Assembly: GCA_000169995.1 (NCBI GenBank)
Contig: AAZW01000001.1
Location: forward strand, 248,001-312,000
Source of the DNA: Vibrionales bacterium SWAT-3
Lineage (GTDB): Bacteria > Pseudomonadota > Gammaproteobacteria > Enterobacterales > Vibrionaceae
Reading direction: 5' to 3'
Length of the DNA: 64,000 bases
Part shown: one piece after another, positions 1-9,743 of the stretch
Layout: each line of letters begins with the position of its first letter
How positions within the stretch are numbered: the first letter of the stretch is position 1
Translations under genes and position numbers: made by a program
Notes under the pieces: model-generated
The model's input: only the letters and a program-made list of their open reading frames with translations
Told to the model about the DNA's origin: nothing
The model's database searches: none

Positions 1-1484
1 ACTCAGTAAACCCTGATCTCGCTGATAATCCCGAACATAGACTAGAGGAATTTGAGACGCTAATTAAAAGAAGCCACGACCACGGCTTAAAGGTGATCAT
101 CGATATCGTCCCTAATCATGTCGCACGTCACTACAAAGGGTTAAACAATCCACAAGGCGTAAGTGACTTTGGTGCTCACGATGACACAACACTCGAATAC
201 CACAGAGACAATAACTTCTACTACATCCCCAACAGCACCTTTAAACTACCAAATATCGAGCCCGATTTTATCCCACTTGGTGGTGAACAACACCCACCCC
301 TACACTCTCCATTTGTCGAAATGCCCGCTAAATGGACTGGTAATGGCTCACGCCTAGCTAAACCCAACTTCGATGATTGGTATGAAACCGTGAAGATCAA
401 TTATGGTGTACGCCCTGATGGTTCAAAGGACTTCCCTGAATTGCCGAGTGACTATGCTCAACGTGATTACCGAGAACACTTCGATTTCTGGAAAGCTATC
501 GATGTGCCTAACTCTTGGGTTAAGTTCAGAGACATCGCCTTGTTCTGGTTAGATAAAGGCGTCGATGGGTTTCGTTACGATATGGCGGAAATGGTACCAG
601 TCGAGTTCTGGAGCTATCTCAACTCATCCATAAAGATGCAAAACCCCGATGCCTTTCTAATGGCAGAAGTTTATCAACCAGACTTATACCGCGACTACAT
701 CCACTTAGGAAAAATGGACTATCTATACGACAAAGTGGACCTATATGATGGGCTCAAAGCCGTTATGCAGGGCAAAGCTTCAACAGCCATCATTCCCGAG
801 GTTCAACATCAAATAATGGACATAGAGCACCACATGCTGCACTTCTTGGATAACCATGATGAACAGCGTATCGCGTCTCCTGAATTTGTAGGCGACCCGA
901 ATATCGCCAAACCTGCAATGCTCGTCAGCGCCTTATTGAGCAGCTCGCCGACTATGATTTACTTCGGACAAGAAGTCGGCGAACCTGGAGCAGAAAATCC
1001 AGGTTTTGGGCAATCCTCTCGAACATCCATCTTCGATTACATAGGTGTCCCACAGCATCAAAAATGGATGAACCACGGCGCATTCGATGGTGGGCTATTA
1101 GACGATAACGCAAAGCAACTGCGTCACTTTTATCAAAAGGTGATGAACTTTTCGCTCGAGCACTCTTCAATGACCGGGCATTACCGAGACTTACACCAAA
1201 GCAATAATTTGAGTGATTCGGTTTACGCATTTCTGCGCTATAACGACCAAGAGCTGACAATAGTTGCTGCGAACTTCAGCCAGCACGCTACAGAGCGTGT
1301 TTGTTTGGTTATTCCACGTGATGTAATCCAATCAATCAAAATTGCGGATGGCAGTTACTTGCTTAATGAACATATCGAATCTAATCAGTCACAAGAATTA
1401 CGCGTAGAGGAAGGAATTGGCTGTTTCAATATTGAATTAAAACCGCTGTCATCGTTGGTTTGGGTATTACCTTTAAATACTTAA
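1..1484 (+). CDS. GH13 alpha-amylase family protein, 5' end cut by window edge
   Basis: The reading frame is open back to the window edge, so the N-terminus is missing; an internal GTG at 93 is not a credible start because it lies inside conserved region I (DIVPNH). The other GH13 signatures follow in order: GFRYDMAEM near nt 565 (catalytic Asp), AEVY near nt 663 (catalytic Glu) and FLDNHDEQR near nt 844 (transition-state Asp). A beta-rich C-terminal domain ends the protein. It should hydrolyse alpha-1,4-glucans or maltodextrins. Location in the cell cannot be judged without the N-terminus. It sits upstream of pullulanase, maltoporin and a debranching enzyme, which supports a starch or glycogen role. 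A hairpin follows the stop. Exact GH13 subfamily is not assigned. Confidence 0.9.
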   Translation, partial: SVNPDLADNPEHRLEEFETLIKRSHDHGLKVIIDIVPNHVARHYKGLNNPQGVSDFGAHDDTTLEYHRDNNFYYIPNSTFKLPNIEPDFIPLGGEQHPPLHSPFVEMPAKWTGNGSRLAKPNFDDWYETVKINYGVRPDGSKDFPELPSDYAQRDYREHFDFWKAIDVPNSWVKFRDIALFWLDKGVDGFRYDMAEMVPVEFWSYLNSSIKMQNPDAFLMAEVYQPDLYRDYIHLGKMDYLYDKVDLYDGLKAVMQGKASTAIIPEVQHQIMDIEHHMLHFLDNHDEQRIASPEFVGDPNIAKPAMLVSALLSSSPTMIYFGQEVGEPGAENPGFGQSSRTSIFDYIGVPQHQKWMNHGAFDGGLLDDNAKQLRHFYQKVMNFSLEHSSMTGHYRDLHQSNNLSDSVYAFLRYNDQELTIVAANFSQHATERVCLVIPRDVIQSIKIADGSYLLNEHIESNQSQELRVEEGIGCFNIELKPLSSLVWVLPLNT

Positions 1485-1590
1485 AACCGTTGTCGATATT
1501 ATATAGAAAGAAAATAAAGTTTAATTGATAATCAACTTAATTCCCAAGTTAAATTAACAGCCGACCATTTCGATATCTTCCTCACATTTA

Positions 1591-1612
1591 TAAGGATGAG
1601 CTCTCATCCTTA
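1591..1612 (+). terminator. Hairpin after the amylase gene
   Basis: A 10-bp perfect inverted repeat (TAAGGATGAG/CTCATCCTTA) with a 2-nt centre lies about 105 bases after the amylase stop. It is followed by TTCTCTACTC, which is only moderately T-rich and is exactly the sequence duplicated by the neighbouring IS. A terminator is likely but the tract is weak. Confidence 0.5.
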
Positions 1613-1622
1613 TTCTCTACTC
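1613..1622. repeat. Target-site duplication, left copy
   Basis: TTCTCTACTC directly abuts the left end of the ISAs1-family element and is identical to the 10 bases at 2857-2866. Confidence 0.9.
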
Positions 1623-2856
1623 AAGGGCGCGAATATACTTTGTTAATCTGATGTAAAAAGAACTTTTTCCCTGTAATCTTTATTCCATGCGGCTTGGTTC
1701 ATCTTTCTTGGTACAGACAAGTTACCCTCTGATTTTCTAAATAGGTTCTGCACAAAGCGACGACAACAAGCCATATTCAACGCTGAATCCCCAGCGTAAA
1801 TTCGCTGCTCGTCTTCTTTGAAAATTACGTCCAACGCCCAGTGCTGCTGATTCTCAATATGCCAATGCTTTCTTGTTGCCTTTGAGGCTAACTCTAAAGA
1901 TAAATGGTCTGTGCAAATATAGTACGAGGTTTCATAACTTCCTTTCCCTTTGACACTCCTATCTCTTACCACTGCAACAATGCTTTTTACGAGACACCAC
2001 TTCTGTCTGAGTGCTTCGCTGAAGGCTGCAGGAAGCACGTAAACCTCACGAACCTCTTTTCTACCATGCCCTTTCTCTTCCGTGATGTATGATTCCTGTT
2101 TATCTTCAGGCAAAGCCCAATAGTATTGGAATTGCACATCAATTTCTGCTAATAAACTTGGTTGATTGAGTTTAACTTGTACTAGGATATCTCCACCTTT
2201 ATCAACTACTTTATTCAGTGTTTCAACCTGACAATGCAGGGCATCAGCAGTTAATAAACATCCTTTGATATCTAAAGCGTCTAGCATGTTTCTTCTTGCT
2301 AGCAGCTCCATACCTTTGCCGTCACAAGGTTGGTGTGTGAGAGTCAAACCCTCGTCTACATCAAATGCCGAAACCATATAGAGGGGGTGCTGTTGTTTGC
2401 TTGCTTTTGCCCCTTTTAGAACCTTCCCATCAACACTGATTATAGGCTGAGCATGCTTCTCTCTGTGCAAATTGACCCAGCCCACCATAGCTTCCAATAG
2501 CGTCTCTGGCACAACGGATCTCATGATCGCAGCTATATTATGTCGAGTGGGAAGACCATTTTCGTAGGGGAAATACTCACGTAACCACTCGATATTTCCT
2601 TCACCGAAATCCTTAATCTCTGTCCATTTATTTTGACCACAAATCATGGCTGTTATGACCACGAAAGCGACTTCCATAACAGGATAAACTTGATTGATGT
2701 GCGAACGGGTATCTTTCACTTTTTTAAGTTGCTCAATGATAATCATGTGCGAATTTCTCATGTTTTTTTACTTCATGATCAGATCGTGATTATCTAAAAA
2801 AGTTCCCTGTAAAATAAATCCATTATTTTCAATGGTTAAAGTTCGATCCCGCCCTT
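1623..2856 (-). mobile_element. ISAs1-family insertion sequence, complete, 1234 bp
   Basis: The element is bounded by imperfect terminal inverted repeats: the left end begins AAGGGCGCGAATATACTTT and the right end, read inward on the other strand, begins AAGGGCGGGATCGAACTTT (14 of the first 20 positions match). Both ends abut the same 10-bp sequence TTCTCTACTC, the target duplication expected for this family (8-10 bp). One intact transposase fills the element on the minus strand. The undecayed duplication suggests a fairly recent insertion, between the amylase terminator and the pullulanase promoter region. Confidence 0.93.
1643..2761 (-). CDS. ISAs1-family transposase (DDE type)
   Basis: A 372-residue transposase, close to the usual length of the family and of the related H-repeat proteins. 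Visible DDE features are SVDGKVLKG (first Asp), LLTADALHCQ (second Asp) and the C-terminal block HWHIENQQHWALDV with the downstream Glu-Asp. The N-terminal part carries the short helical DDE_Tnp_1-associated region. The first ATG at 2761 has no clear ribosome site; an ATG five codons in (2746) is preceded by GAGAAA and is an alternative. It appears intact, so the element may be active. Confidence 0.92.
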   Translation of the reverse strand: MRNSHMIIIEQLKKVKDTRSHINQVYPVMEVAFVVITAMICGQNKWTEIKDFGEGNIEWLREYFPYENGLPTRHNIAAIMRSVVPETLLEAMVGWVNLHREKHAQPIISVDGKVLKGAKASKQQHPLYMVSAFDVDEGLTLTHQPCDGKGMELLARRNMLDALDIKGCLLTADALHCQVETLNKVVDKGGDILVQVKLNQPSLLAEIDVQFQYYWALPEDKQESYITEEKGHGRKEVREVYVLPAAFSEALRQKWCLVKSIVAVVRDRSVKGKGSYETSYYICTDHLSLELASKATRKHWHIENQQHWALDVIFKEDEQRIYAGDSALNMACCRRFVQNLFRKSEGNLSVPRKMNQAAWNKDYREKVLFTSD

Positions 2857-2866
2857 TTCTCTACTC
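2857..2866. repeat. Target-site duplication, right copy
   Basis: TTCTCTACTC follows the right inverted repeat immediately and matches 1613-1622 exactly. Confidence 0.9.
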
Positions 2867-3056
2867 CTAGCTACTACGCCCTATCTTATTGATATTAAAG
2901 ATATGAGCTATTGATCCAAGTAATTCACTGCAAACCAAGTACAAATCGTGACATTGACACTAGGTTTCTTATTTTTACTTATTAAAAATAACTTTACATA
3001 TAGACATCACAAATGGCTGACCACCGTTAATACTAGGATATTTATCTTCATAAAAA

Positions 3057-6000
3057 GTGAAATATGGATATCGAAACGTGAACAATATAAATATTAATCA
3101 ATGTTTAACTCTACGAAATACCTTTAACAATACAAAGAAAAAAAGCTTCAATAAATCGACTTTAGCCAAAGCGATTTTACCCCTTTTCACCGCCACTTTA
3201 ATTGCAGGTTGTGGCAGTGATAATAACAGCGACAGCGGTACAGATACTGGTAATAGTGGTTTGTATCCAGCTGCAGAAAACGAAGTGGTTATTTACTACA
3301 AACGTGATATTGCAGCTTCAAGCACATCAGGCTCGACTTATGACGGTTGGGGGCTGCATTTATGGAATGGTGAAGGCTGCACTAGCACAGACCTAGAAGC
3401 GATGGGATTAAGTGCAACAGGTACCGATTGGAACAGCCCATACGAATACGATGGTATTAGCGATACTTACGGCGCTTACTATGTATTGAAAGTCGATCCA
3501 GACGCTTCTGACCCACACCGATGCATGAACTTTATCTTGCACAACGGAGATGAGAAAGCATTTGGCAGCGCAAATTCAAAAGTAGAGCTGGATAAACTTG
3601 GTGAATCTCAGGGAGTATTTGGTTTCCATGGCAGTAGCGAGTTGTACTACGAACCTATCTCAGAACGACCAGTGAATATTGATGGTCAAAAAGCACATTG
3701 GCTTGATGCAACGACCATAGGTTGGGAAGCGGCCAGCAATGCAGACTCTTTAAAACTCTTCTATGCATTGGATAACAGCATCTCAATGAATGATGACAAA
3801 GAGATTGTCGGTGGCACTGCAATTGAACTGAGCAAAGATGGCGAGCTATCCTCTGAATTAAAAGAACGTTTCCGCCACCTAGCAAGTTTACCAGCAGTCG
3901 CGATTGACGTTGATGACACAACACTACGCACCATTTTGAAATCTCAGATCATTGTTGTAGCCTACAATGCCAATGCCAATGGCGATGTTATCTCTTCGAC
4001 CGAGATTCAGAAACCAGGCGTGCTTGACTCGGTATTTGCTAGTGAGGATGCCGGTAATGCAATGGGTGAAGAACTCGGTGCTATTATCGACGGCAGCGCA
4101 GCTACCTTTAAACTATGGGCTCCTACAGCCCAAGATGTTGAGCTAGTCTTATACAGTGAAGATCTAAAAAGTTCACAAGTCATCCCAATGACGGAAAGTA
4201 CTGAGACAGGCATCTGGGCAACAGAATCGGTGTCTAACGCCGTGAACATGTACTACCGCTACCAAGTGAAAGTTTACCATCCAACCACTGGCAATATCGA
4301 AACTCGCCTTGTAACGGACCCTTACTCACTGAGTTTGTCGAAGAACTCAGCATACTCTCAAGTCATCGACCTGAATGATTCTTCCTTGATGCCAGAAGGC
4401 TGGACTGGCTACGTTCGTCCTACCGTCGAGAAAGACGAAGACCACGTTCTCTACGAGTCACACCTGCGTGATTTTAGCTTCAGCGACAAACTCGGCACAG
4501 CGAGCCTAAATGGAAAATACCTAGCACTCACAGAAGCCGATCGTGAATCAGTCAAACATCTTCAAGCGCTGAAAGATGCCGGTTTGACGACGCTGCATAT
4601 CCTACCTGCATTTGATATCGCTACCGTTGATGAAGATGCCGCGAGCCGTGTTGATATCACCGACACCGTAGGCAAACTGTGTGATGTAAAACCGACTGCT
4701 GCCTTATGTGGAAGCGAAGACGAAAACAAAGTCATCGAAGATGTACTCGATGGTTATGACCCTTCAACGGGTGACGCCCAAGCATTAATGAATGACCTTC
4801 GTATGCTTGATAGCTTCAACTGGGGCTACGACCCATTCCATTACACGGTGCCAGAGGGAAGTTACGCGACGGATCCAAACGGTTCTAAGCGTATTCTAGA
4901 GTTCCGTCAAATGGTCAAAGCTACACATGACATGGATCTTAAGCTGATCATGGACGTGGTATACAACCACACTAATGCATCTGGCGTAAACGATAAGTCA
5001 GTACTGGATAAGATTGTCCCTGGGTACTACCACCGTCTTAACGTCAACACAGGTGGCGTAGAAAACTCGACTTGTTGTGACAATACTGCGACTGAAAACC
5101 TAATGATGGGTAAATTGATGGTCGACTCACTCAAGGTGTGGGCTGACGACTACAAGGTAGACGGTTTCCGTTTTGACTTAATGGGCCACCAGCCAAAAGA
5201 CGTGATGGTCGAAGCGCTGGAAGAAGTGCGCAAAATCGACCCGAATACCCTGTTCTACGGGGAAGGCTGGGACTTTGGTGAAGTCGCCAACAACGCTCGC
5301 TTCGACCAAGCAAACCAAATCAACATGGCAGGTACAGAAATCGGTACATTCTCAGACCGTTTGCGTGATGCCGTTCGTGGCGGTAGCCCGTTCGATGGCG
5401 GTGTTGACTCTGAAGGAAATCACCCGCTTCGCTTTAATCAAGGCTTCGGTAACGCAGCTATCGCCAATGAAGAAACCAAGACAGATCAAGACTCCATCAA
5501 CGGTCGTTTACACAACCAAGACCTTGTTCGCTTGGGGATGGCGGGTAACCTCGCAGAATACGTACTGATTGATTACAAAGGCGATACCAAACTGGGTAAA
5601 AACGTCGACTACAATGGCGCACCGGCGGGTTACACCAAGATGCCTTCAGAGAACATCTCTTACGTATCAAAACACGACAACCAAACACTTTGGGACAACA
5701 ACGCATACAAAATCGCAACTGGCACAAGTTCGGCAGAACGCGCTCGTATGCAGTCGGTATCGCTTTCTACCGTGATGTTGGGCCAAGGCATACCGTTCAT
5801 CCACATGGGTTCGGAATTGCTGCGCTCGAAATCTATGCAGCGCGACTCTTACGATTCTGGTGACTGGTACAACCGTGTTTTCTTCGATGGATCTGACAGC
5901 AACTGGAATGTCGGCTTACCTCGTGAAGACAAAGATGGCGCGAACTGGGAGCTGATCAAAACCATCATTGCTGACCCAACGGCAAAACCAGACGTAGACG

Positions 6001-6782
6001 ACATCGAGTTAACTAAGCAGCAATTCCTAGAGCTATTAAAGATCCGCAGCTCAAGTGAACTGTTCCGCTTAGATACCGCTGACGAAGTCATGAAGCGAGT
6101 CGATTTCCGTAACGTTGGCGAAGCCCAAGTCGAAGGCCTAATCGTAATGTCTATCGATGATGGTGTATCCGCAGGCGAAGACCTTGATCCTGCTCATGAC
6201 GCCATTGTCGCAGTTGTAAACTCAACCAATGAGTCTCAATCGTTCAAAATCACAGGAGCAACAGGCTTTGCGCTTCACGAGGTTCAACAAAACTCAGCGG
6301 ATGACATAGTGAAAGGCGCAAGCTTTGCTAATGAATCATTCACTGTTCCAGCACTAACCACCGCTGTGTTTGTACAAGCACAAAACGGTGCTCAAGGCGC
6401 TGGTTTGCCGGTTGATAACTCAGACAAGGATGTATCTAGCATTCCTCCGTACGGTCAAACAACCGTGTATGTGCGTGGTGATATGAATGGTTGGAATCCT
6501 GTTGATGATTGGGCGATGAGCTTTGTTGCTAATGGTGTTTATTCTGTAACAGGCAATTTGGAAGCGGGTAACTATGGCTTCAAGCTTGCAGATGCTGATT
6601 GGAAAACACCTAACTTTGGTTGCGATTCTGTAGAACTTGCTGATGGGTCAATCGACCTGGGAACTGATGGTAACTGCCAACTAAACGTAACAGAGTCTGG
6701 AACCTACACATTCACCTTGAATGCCATTCACGAGCTCGATGACGACGTAGATGGTCCAGTTGTTTCGGTCACTAAGCAGTAA
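3057..6782 (+). CDS. pulA: Type I pullulanase, lipoprotein
   Basis: A 1241-residue secreted debranching enzyme that cleaves alpha-1,6 bonds in pullulan and branched maltodextrins. The N-terminus carries a basic stretch, a hydrophobic core and the lipobox LIAGC near residue 52, followed by a Gly/Asn/Ser-rich linker, so it should be anchored as a lipoprotein. Next come a CBM41-type starch-binding domain (EVVIYYKRD onward), the PulA N2 region, a CBM48-like region (about 345-430) and the GH13 catalytic domain: DVVYNH near 630, GFRFDLMGH near 702, GEGWDFG near 734 and KHDNQ near 871. A C-terminal module with YVRGDMNGWNP resembles another carbohydrate-binding fold. The GTG at 3057 is the longest start; a GTG at 3075 is possible, and neither has a strong ribosome site. 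A terminator follows. Confidence 0.93.
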   Translation: MKYGYRNVNNININQCLTLRNTFNNTKKKSFNKSTLAKAILPLFTATLIAGCGSDNNSDSGTDTGNSGLYPAAENEVVIYYKRDIAASSTSGSTYDGWGLHLWNGEGCTSTDLEAMGLSATGTDWNSPYEYDGISDTYGAYYVLKVDPDASDPHRCMNFILHNGDEKAFGSANSKVELDKLGESQGVFGFHGSSELYYEPISERPVNIDGQKAHWLDATTIGWEAASNADSLKLFYALDNSISMNDDKEIVGGTAIELSKDGELSSELKERFRHLASLPAVAIDVDDTTLRTILKSQIIVVAYNANANGDVISSTEIQKPGVLDSVFASEDAGNAMGEELGAIIDGSAATFKLWAPTAQDVELVLYSEDLKSSQVIPMTESTETGIWATESVSNAVNMYYRYQVKVYHPTTGNIETRLVTDPYSLSLSKNSAYSQVIDLNDSSLMPEGWTGYVRPTVEKDEDHVLYESHLRDFSFSDKLGTASLNGKYLALTEADRESVKHLQALKDAGLTTLHILPAFDIATVDEDAASRVDITDTVGKLCDVKPTAALCGSEDENKVIEDVLDGYDPSTGDAQALMNDLRMLDSFNWGYDPFHYTVPEGSYATDPNGSKRILEFRQMVKATHDMDLKLIMDVVYNHTNASGVNDKSVLDKIVPGYYHRLNVNTGGVENSTCCDNTATENLMMGKLMVDSLKVWADDYKVDGFRFDLMGHQPKDVMVEALEEVRKIDPNTLFYGEGWDFGEVANNARFDQANQINMAGTEIGTFSDRLRDAVRGGSPFDGGVDSEGNHPLRFNQGFGNAAIANEETKTDQDSINGRLHNQDLVRLGMAGNLAEYVLIDYKGDTKLGKNVDYNGAPAGYTKMPSENISYVSKHDNQTLWDNNAYKIATGTSSAERARMQSVSLSTVMLGQGIPFIHMGSELLRSKSMQRDSYDSGDWYNRVFFDGSDSNWNVGLPREDKDGANWELIKTIIADPTAKPDVDDIELTKQQFLELLKIRSSSELFRLDTADEVMKRVDFRNVGEAQVEGLIVMSIDDGVSAGEDLDPAHDAIVAVVNSTNESQSFKITGATGFALHEVQQNSADDIVKGASFANESFTVPALTTAVFVQAQNGAQGAGLPVDNSDKDVSSIPPYGQTTVYVRGDMNGWNPVDDWAMSFVANGVYSVTGNLEAGNYGFKLADADWKTPNFGCDSVELADGSIDLGTDGNCQLNVTESGTYTFTLNAIHELDDDVDGPVVSVTKQ

Positions 6783-6840
6783 ATCTGAAAGGGCCGAAGC
6801 TAAGTAACAGATAATAAAAACCAGCGAAAGCTAGCCTTTG

Positions 6841-6864
6841 GGAGACGTCAGTCTCCCTTTTTTG
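6841..6864 (+). terminator. Rho-independent terminator of pullulanase gene
   Basis: Stem GGGAGAC/GTCTCCC with a 4-nt loop, then six T residues, 58 bases after the pullulanase stop. Confidence 0.9.
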
Positions 6865-7204
6865 TACCCAACAAACACCAACCTAAATATGCCTTCTCTA
6901 CTATCCGTGAGCCGCATTCAACTTCAATGATGAACTCACTTCTTGCGTTCTAGATAGAACAGTTCTTCTTCATCTGCACTGCAGCCCGAATAATCGTAAG
7001 TCACTGTATTTGATTTAAGTATATTAAGTGGAGAAAAGAGAGGCTCTGTGTAGGATAAAGCTATTTACTCAAAAGAATATTACACCACTAAGGATCGTAT
7101 TTAATAAAATCGACGACTCATGAGATTCGACAGCATTCATAAACTCGCTTGTTTCGAGCTAATTGATTTCAACCAATGTGAATATTTCATTTATCGCTGG
7201 CAAT
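6865..7204. other. Intergenic region without a recognised gene
   Basis: About 340 bases lie between the convergent pullulanase and malM terminators. Only short shadow frames are present; I see no tRNA, repeat or convincing operator. Confidence 0.5.
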
Positions 7205-7227
7205 AAAAAAGGACCCTAGTAGGGTCC
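7205..7227 (-). terminator. Terminator of malM
   Basis: Read on the minus strand, the stem GGACCCTA/TAGGGTCC is followed by TTTTTT. It lies about 35 bases past the malM stop. Confidence 0.85.
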
Positions 7228-7260
7228 CTTCTCTTAAATCAGACTTTGTGATTGTATCAG

Positions 7261-8085
7261 TTACTTTTTATTAACTGCTTTTACAAAGACTTCTTGTGCG
7301 CCTTCAATGCCTAATGCTTTCGCTTCGTCTAATAGACCCAAAGCTTTTGGAATATTGTCTGCTTCGACAGCGGCTTTAATCGCATTATGGTAGTAAGTTT
7401 GTGTCTCTGGTTGAATCGCCTCAACCTTCGCGGCTGCTGGCTTAGCATTTGATTCACTGCTTGAACCGAATGAGAAGAAACCAACTCGATCAATAGCGAC
7501 TTCTATTTTACCAACGTTCGAGTTTGGAACTGGAATATCTTCAACTTCTGGTAGGTAGTTACCACGGCCTTCCGCGTCCAAACGAGCTGGGTGAATGACA
7601 TCAGTAAAACCATCAAGGTCTGCTTGATCTGTATAGATAACTAAGTAAACCGACTCAGCCGTTGTCGGTGGGTAGAAATCGTTTTCTGCGACAAGGCGGT
7701 TGCCTAAATGCAACCTAGGCTTCGCGTATTCGAAGCTATCTTTACCATAGCGCTCTAACTCACGACCGTTCTTATCATAGATAACCGCATTAGGGACGAA
7801 TGCTGTGTCGCCGATCATGCTTGTAATCTTAATAGAGTATTCACCGCGCTCCGCCGGTAGCTCGATCGCTACTACAGGGCTATTTATACCCTGATAGTTC
7901 AAAATTTGGCTGTCTGGTGTTACATCGAAAATTGCCGAGCTTGGCAGCTTCATCGGGGCAAATTGAAGACCAGCAATAGAGTTAACTTGTTCGGCTTGTG
8001 CCACTTGCACCTGCTCTACAACTTGTGCAGATTGACAACCGGCCAAAGCAACACAGCCACTCAACATTAGAGCTTTAAAATACAT
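7261..8085 (-). CDS. malM: Maltose operon protein MalM, lipoprotein
   Basis: A 274-residue exported protein of the MalM family, which accompanies lamB in maltose operons; its biochemical role is unsettled. The N-terminus is a short signal peptide ending in LAGCQ, a good lipobox, with Gln at +2 suggesting sorting to the outer membrane. The body is beta-rich and a Ser-rich FFSFGSSSES linker precedes a small helical C-terminal region of TPR-like character (PKALGLLDEAKALGIEGA). The ATG has the ribosome site AAGGAAGAG. It lies 165 bases downstream of lamB on the same strand with a hairpin between, so it is probably co-transcribed at a reduced level. Confidence 0.88.
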   Translation of the reverse strand: MYFKALMLSGCVALAGCQSAQVVEQVQVAQAEQVNSIAGLQFAPMKLPSSAIFDVTPDSQILNYQGINSPVVAIELPAERGEYSIKITSMIGDTAFVPNAVIYDKNGRELERYGKDSFEYAKPRLHLGNRLVAENDFYPPTTAESVYLVIYTDQADLDGFTDVIHPARLDAEGRGNYLPEVEDIPVPNSNVGKIEVAIDRVGFFSFGSSSESNAKPAAAKVEAIQPETQTYYHNAIKAAVEADNIPKALGLLDEAKALGIEGAQEVFVKAVNKK

Positions 8086-8186
8086 AACTCTTCCTTCTTG
8101 TTATTTTTTTAAGAAATTTACTAACTTTAATTACCACAAAGAAAACTATTCACCTAGGGAACGATCCACTTAATCGTACATTCCTT

Positions 8187-8214
8187 AAAAAAATAGCCGA
8201 CGCGAGCCGGCTAT
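8187..8214 (-). terminator. Hairpin between lamB and malM
   Basis: Stem ATAGCCG/CGGCTAT with an 8-nt loop, followed on the minus strand by a T-run. It probably gives partial termination after lamB and lowers malM expression relative to lamB. Confidence 0.75.
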
Positions 8215-8250
8215 GAATTAGGACAGTTTAGGATTGGTTAAGCTAAGTGT

Positions 8251-9489
8251 TTACCACCAAGCTTCAGCTTGGATACCGAATACATATTCTGTATCGTCGC
8301 CGTTGAATGCATCTTTGTTTTCAGTATCTAGGATGTAAGAGCCGTAAACGCGGATTTCAGGACGAGCCCAGAAGCTGTCACCCATAGCCCAAGCTTGAGC
8401 TACTGTGAATTTAGCGTTACCGAAGTCTTCTTTCGCTAGACCACCGTCAGCAATGCGCTCACCAGCGTTGTAGCCAGCTTCAAATACTGTGCGCATTGTG
8501 TCGTTCCACTTGTACATTGGACGAACTACAGCAGAGTACTGGTCGATGTCAAAAGTTTTGCCTGTCGCTTTATTTGAGTCGTCACCGTCGCCACCAATTT
8601 GACCACCGATATCGCTACCTGCTAGGTAAGCTAGTTGGTGACCCATTTCCCAAGATTCGCCAAGGTTCATTACACCCCAGTTAATTAGACGGAAACCAGA
8701 TGCTTCATTGAATGCTTCAGTACCACGTGCGTAGTAAGAACCAGAACCCCAGAAGTTTGCAGCTTGTACGCCGTAACCGTTAGTACCGTACTGAAGTACT
8801 GTTTGGTGGAAACCGTTGCTCGTTCCTTGATGTACAATTGCAGAAGCTAGTAGGCCGTCGTCAGCAGACTCGCTTGCGTTATCTGAATCAGTTGCGAAGT
8901 TGTACGCTAGTGCTAATTCTAGAGATGCATCTTGCCATAGGCCGATGTTCGCTAGACGAGCATCAAAGATGTAGCCAGTTGAATCATCAGTCGCGCCATC
9001 TTGGATTAGTGCAACAGATAGTTTTTGGTCACCGATTGAGATGTTTTCAACACCACCACCAGTACCAGATGTGTTTAGGAAGTAGAAGTCAGTGATATGG
9101 ATATCTTTACGTTGGTAGTATGTTTTACCAGCCCAAAGAGTTGCTTCTTGGTCGAAAGATAGAACGCCTTTCGCTTTAACTGCGAACTGAGCAACGTTAA
9201 AATCAGAATCTTCCCAACCATTTGCGCCTGGTGCACCAGAAGCAATCATTGACTCAACGCGCCACGTTTGCTCACCAGTTTTTAGTTCTTCAGCTAGGCC
9301 AAACTCAGAGTAGTTGTCATTTTCGTTACCTAGACGACCAATACCGTTTTTGTTAACTGATACATCACCATTACCGTTGCCGCTGATACCGGTACCAGCA
9401 CGCATGTAACCATTAAAGTCAACAGCGAACGCAGAGCCAGCAGCTAGCGTAGTCGCCACTGCAGCAGCAATCAAACTTACTTTTTTCAT
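8251..9489 (-). CDS. lamB: Maltoporin LamB
   Basis: An outer-membrane channel of 412 residues for maltose and maltodextrins. The start at 9489 is chosen over an ATG four codons earlier because GGAG sits 8 bases upstream of it and the protein then begins with a standard signal peptide (MKKVSLIAAAVA, cleavage after GSAFA). The mature N-terminus VDFNGYMRAGTGIS is the maltoporin signature, and the C-terminus ends in an aromatic (EAWW), as outer-membrane barrels do. Many Asp/Gly/Asn-rich loops alternate with amphipathic strands. MalM lies downstream. The upstream region carries MalT-box-like sequences, which fits activation by maltotriose-bound MalT. Confidence 0.95.
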   Translation of the reverse strand: MKKVSLIAAAVATTLAAGSAFAVDFNGYMRAGTGISGNGNGDVSVNKNGIGRLGNENDNYSEFGLAEELKTGEQTWRVESMIASGAPGANGWEDSDFNVAQFAVKAKGVLSFDQEATLWAGKTYYQRKDIHITDFYFLNTSGTGGGVENISIGDQKLSVALIQDGATDDSTGYIFDARLANIGLWQDASLELALAYNFATDSDNASESADDGLLASAIVHQGTSNGFHQTVLQYGTNGYGVQAANFWGSGSYYARGTEAFNEASGFRLINWGVMNLGESWEMGHQLAYLAGSDIGGQIGGDGDDSNKATGKTFDIDQYSAVVRPMYKWNDTMRTVFEAGYNAGERIADGGLAKEDFGNAKFTVAQAWAMGDSFWARPEIRVYGSYILDTENKDAFNGDDTEYVFGIQAEAWW

Positions 9490-9628
9490 TCTTAACTCCA
9501 TTAAGGACGATTTATTTTAGGTTTTTATATTTTTGCTCTCTTGCGGCAACCAAAGGCAGTTATGGTAGTCGTAAGATAGAGAGGTTTAGGGTTTCCCCTG
9601 ATTCGTTTCAACGGGGTCAATATTAAGA

Positions 9629-9743
9629 GGGGATGACAAGTTTGACTTCCTCCACCCCCAACTAAATTAAGGGGGATTAGAGGGGAGTAGAAAATATACA
9701 GAATGGTGTTTTAAAGAGGTAGATCACTTAATCTAGGAGGAGT
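9629..9743. promoter_or_regulatory. Cluster of candidate MalT boxes between lamB and glgX
   Basis: Several sequences near the MalT consensus GGGGA(T/G)GAGG lie in the divergent region: GGGGATGACA at 9629-9638, GGGGTGGAGG on the minus strand at 9649-9658 (one mismatch), GGGGATTAGA at 9672-9681, GGGGAGTAGA at 9682-9691 and a weaker TAGGAGGAGT near 9734-9743. Paired and mixed orientation is typical of MalT-regulated promoters. The cluster is close to the lamB start and could also serve the divergent debranching gene. Confidence 0.65.

Noticed and set aside
952..1260. A 102-codon minus-strand frame inside the amylase gene
   Set aside because: It overlaps a well-supported GH13 domain and looks like a codon-bias shadow.
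1904..2092. A small plus-strand frame inside the IS
   Set aside because: It is antisense to the transposase and has no start signals.
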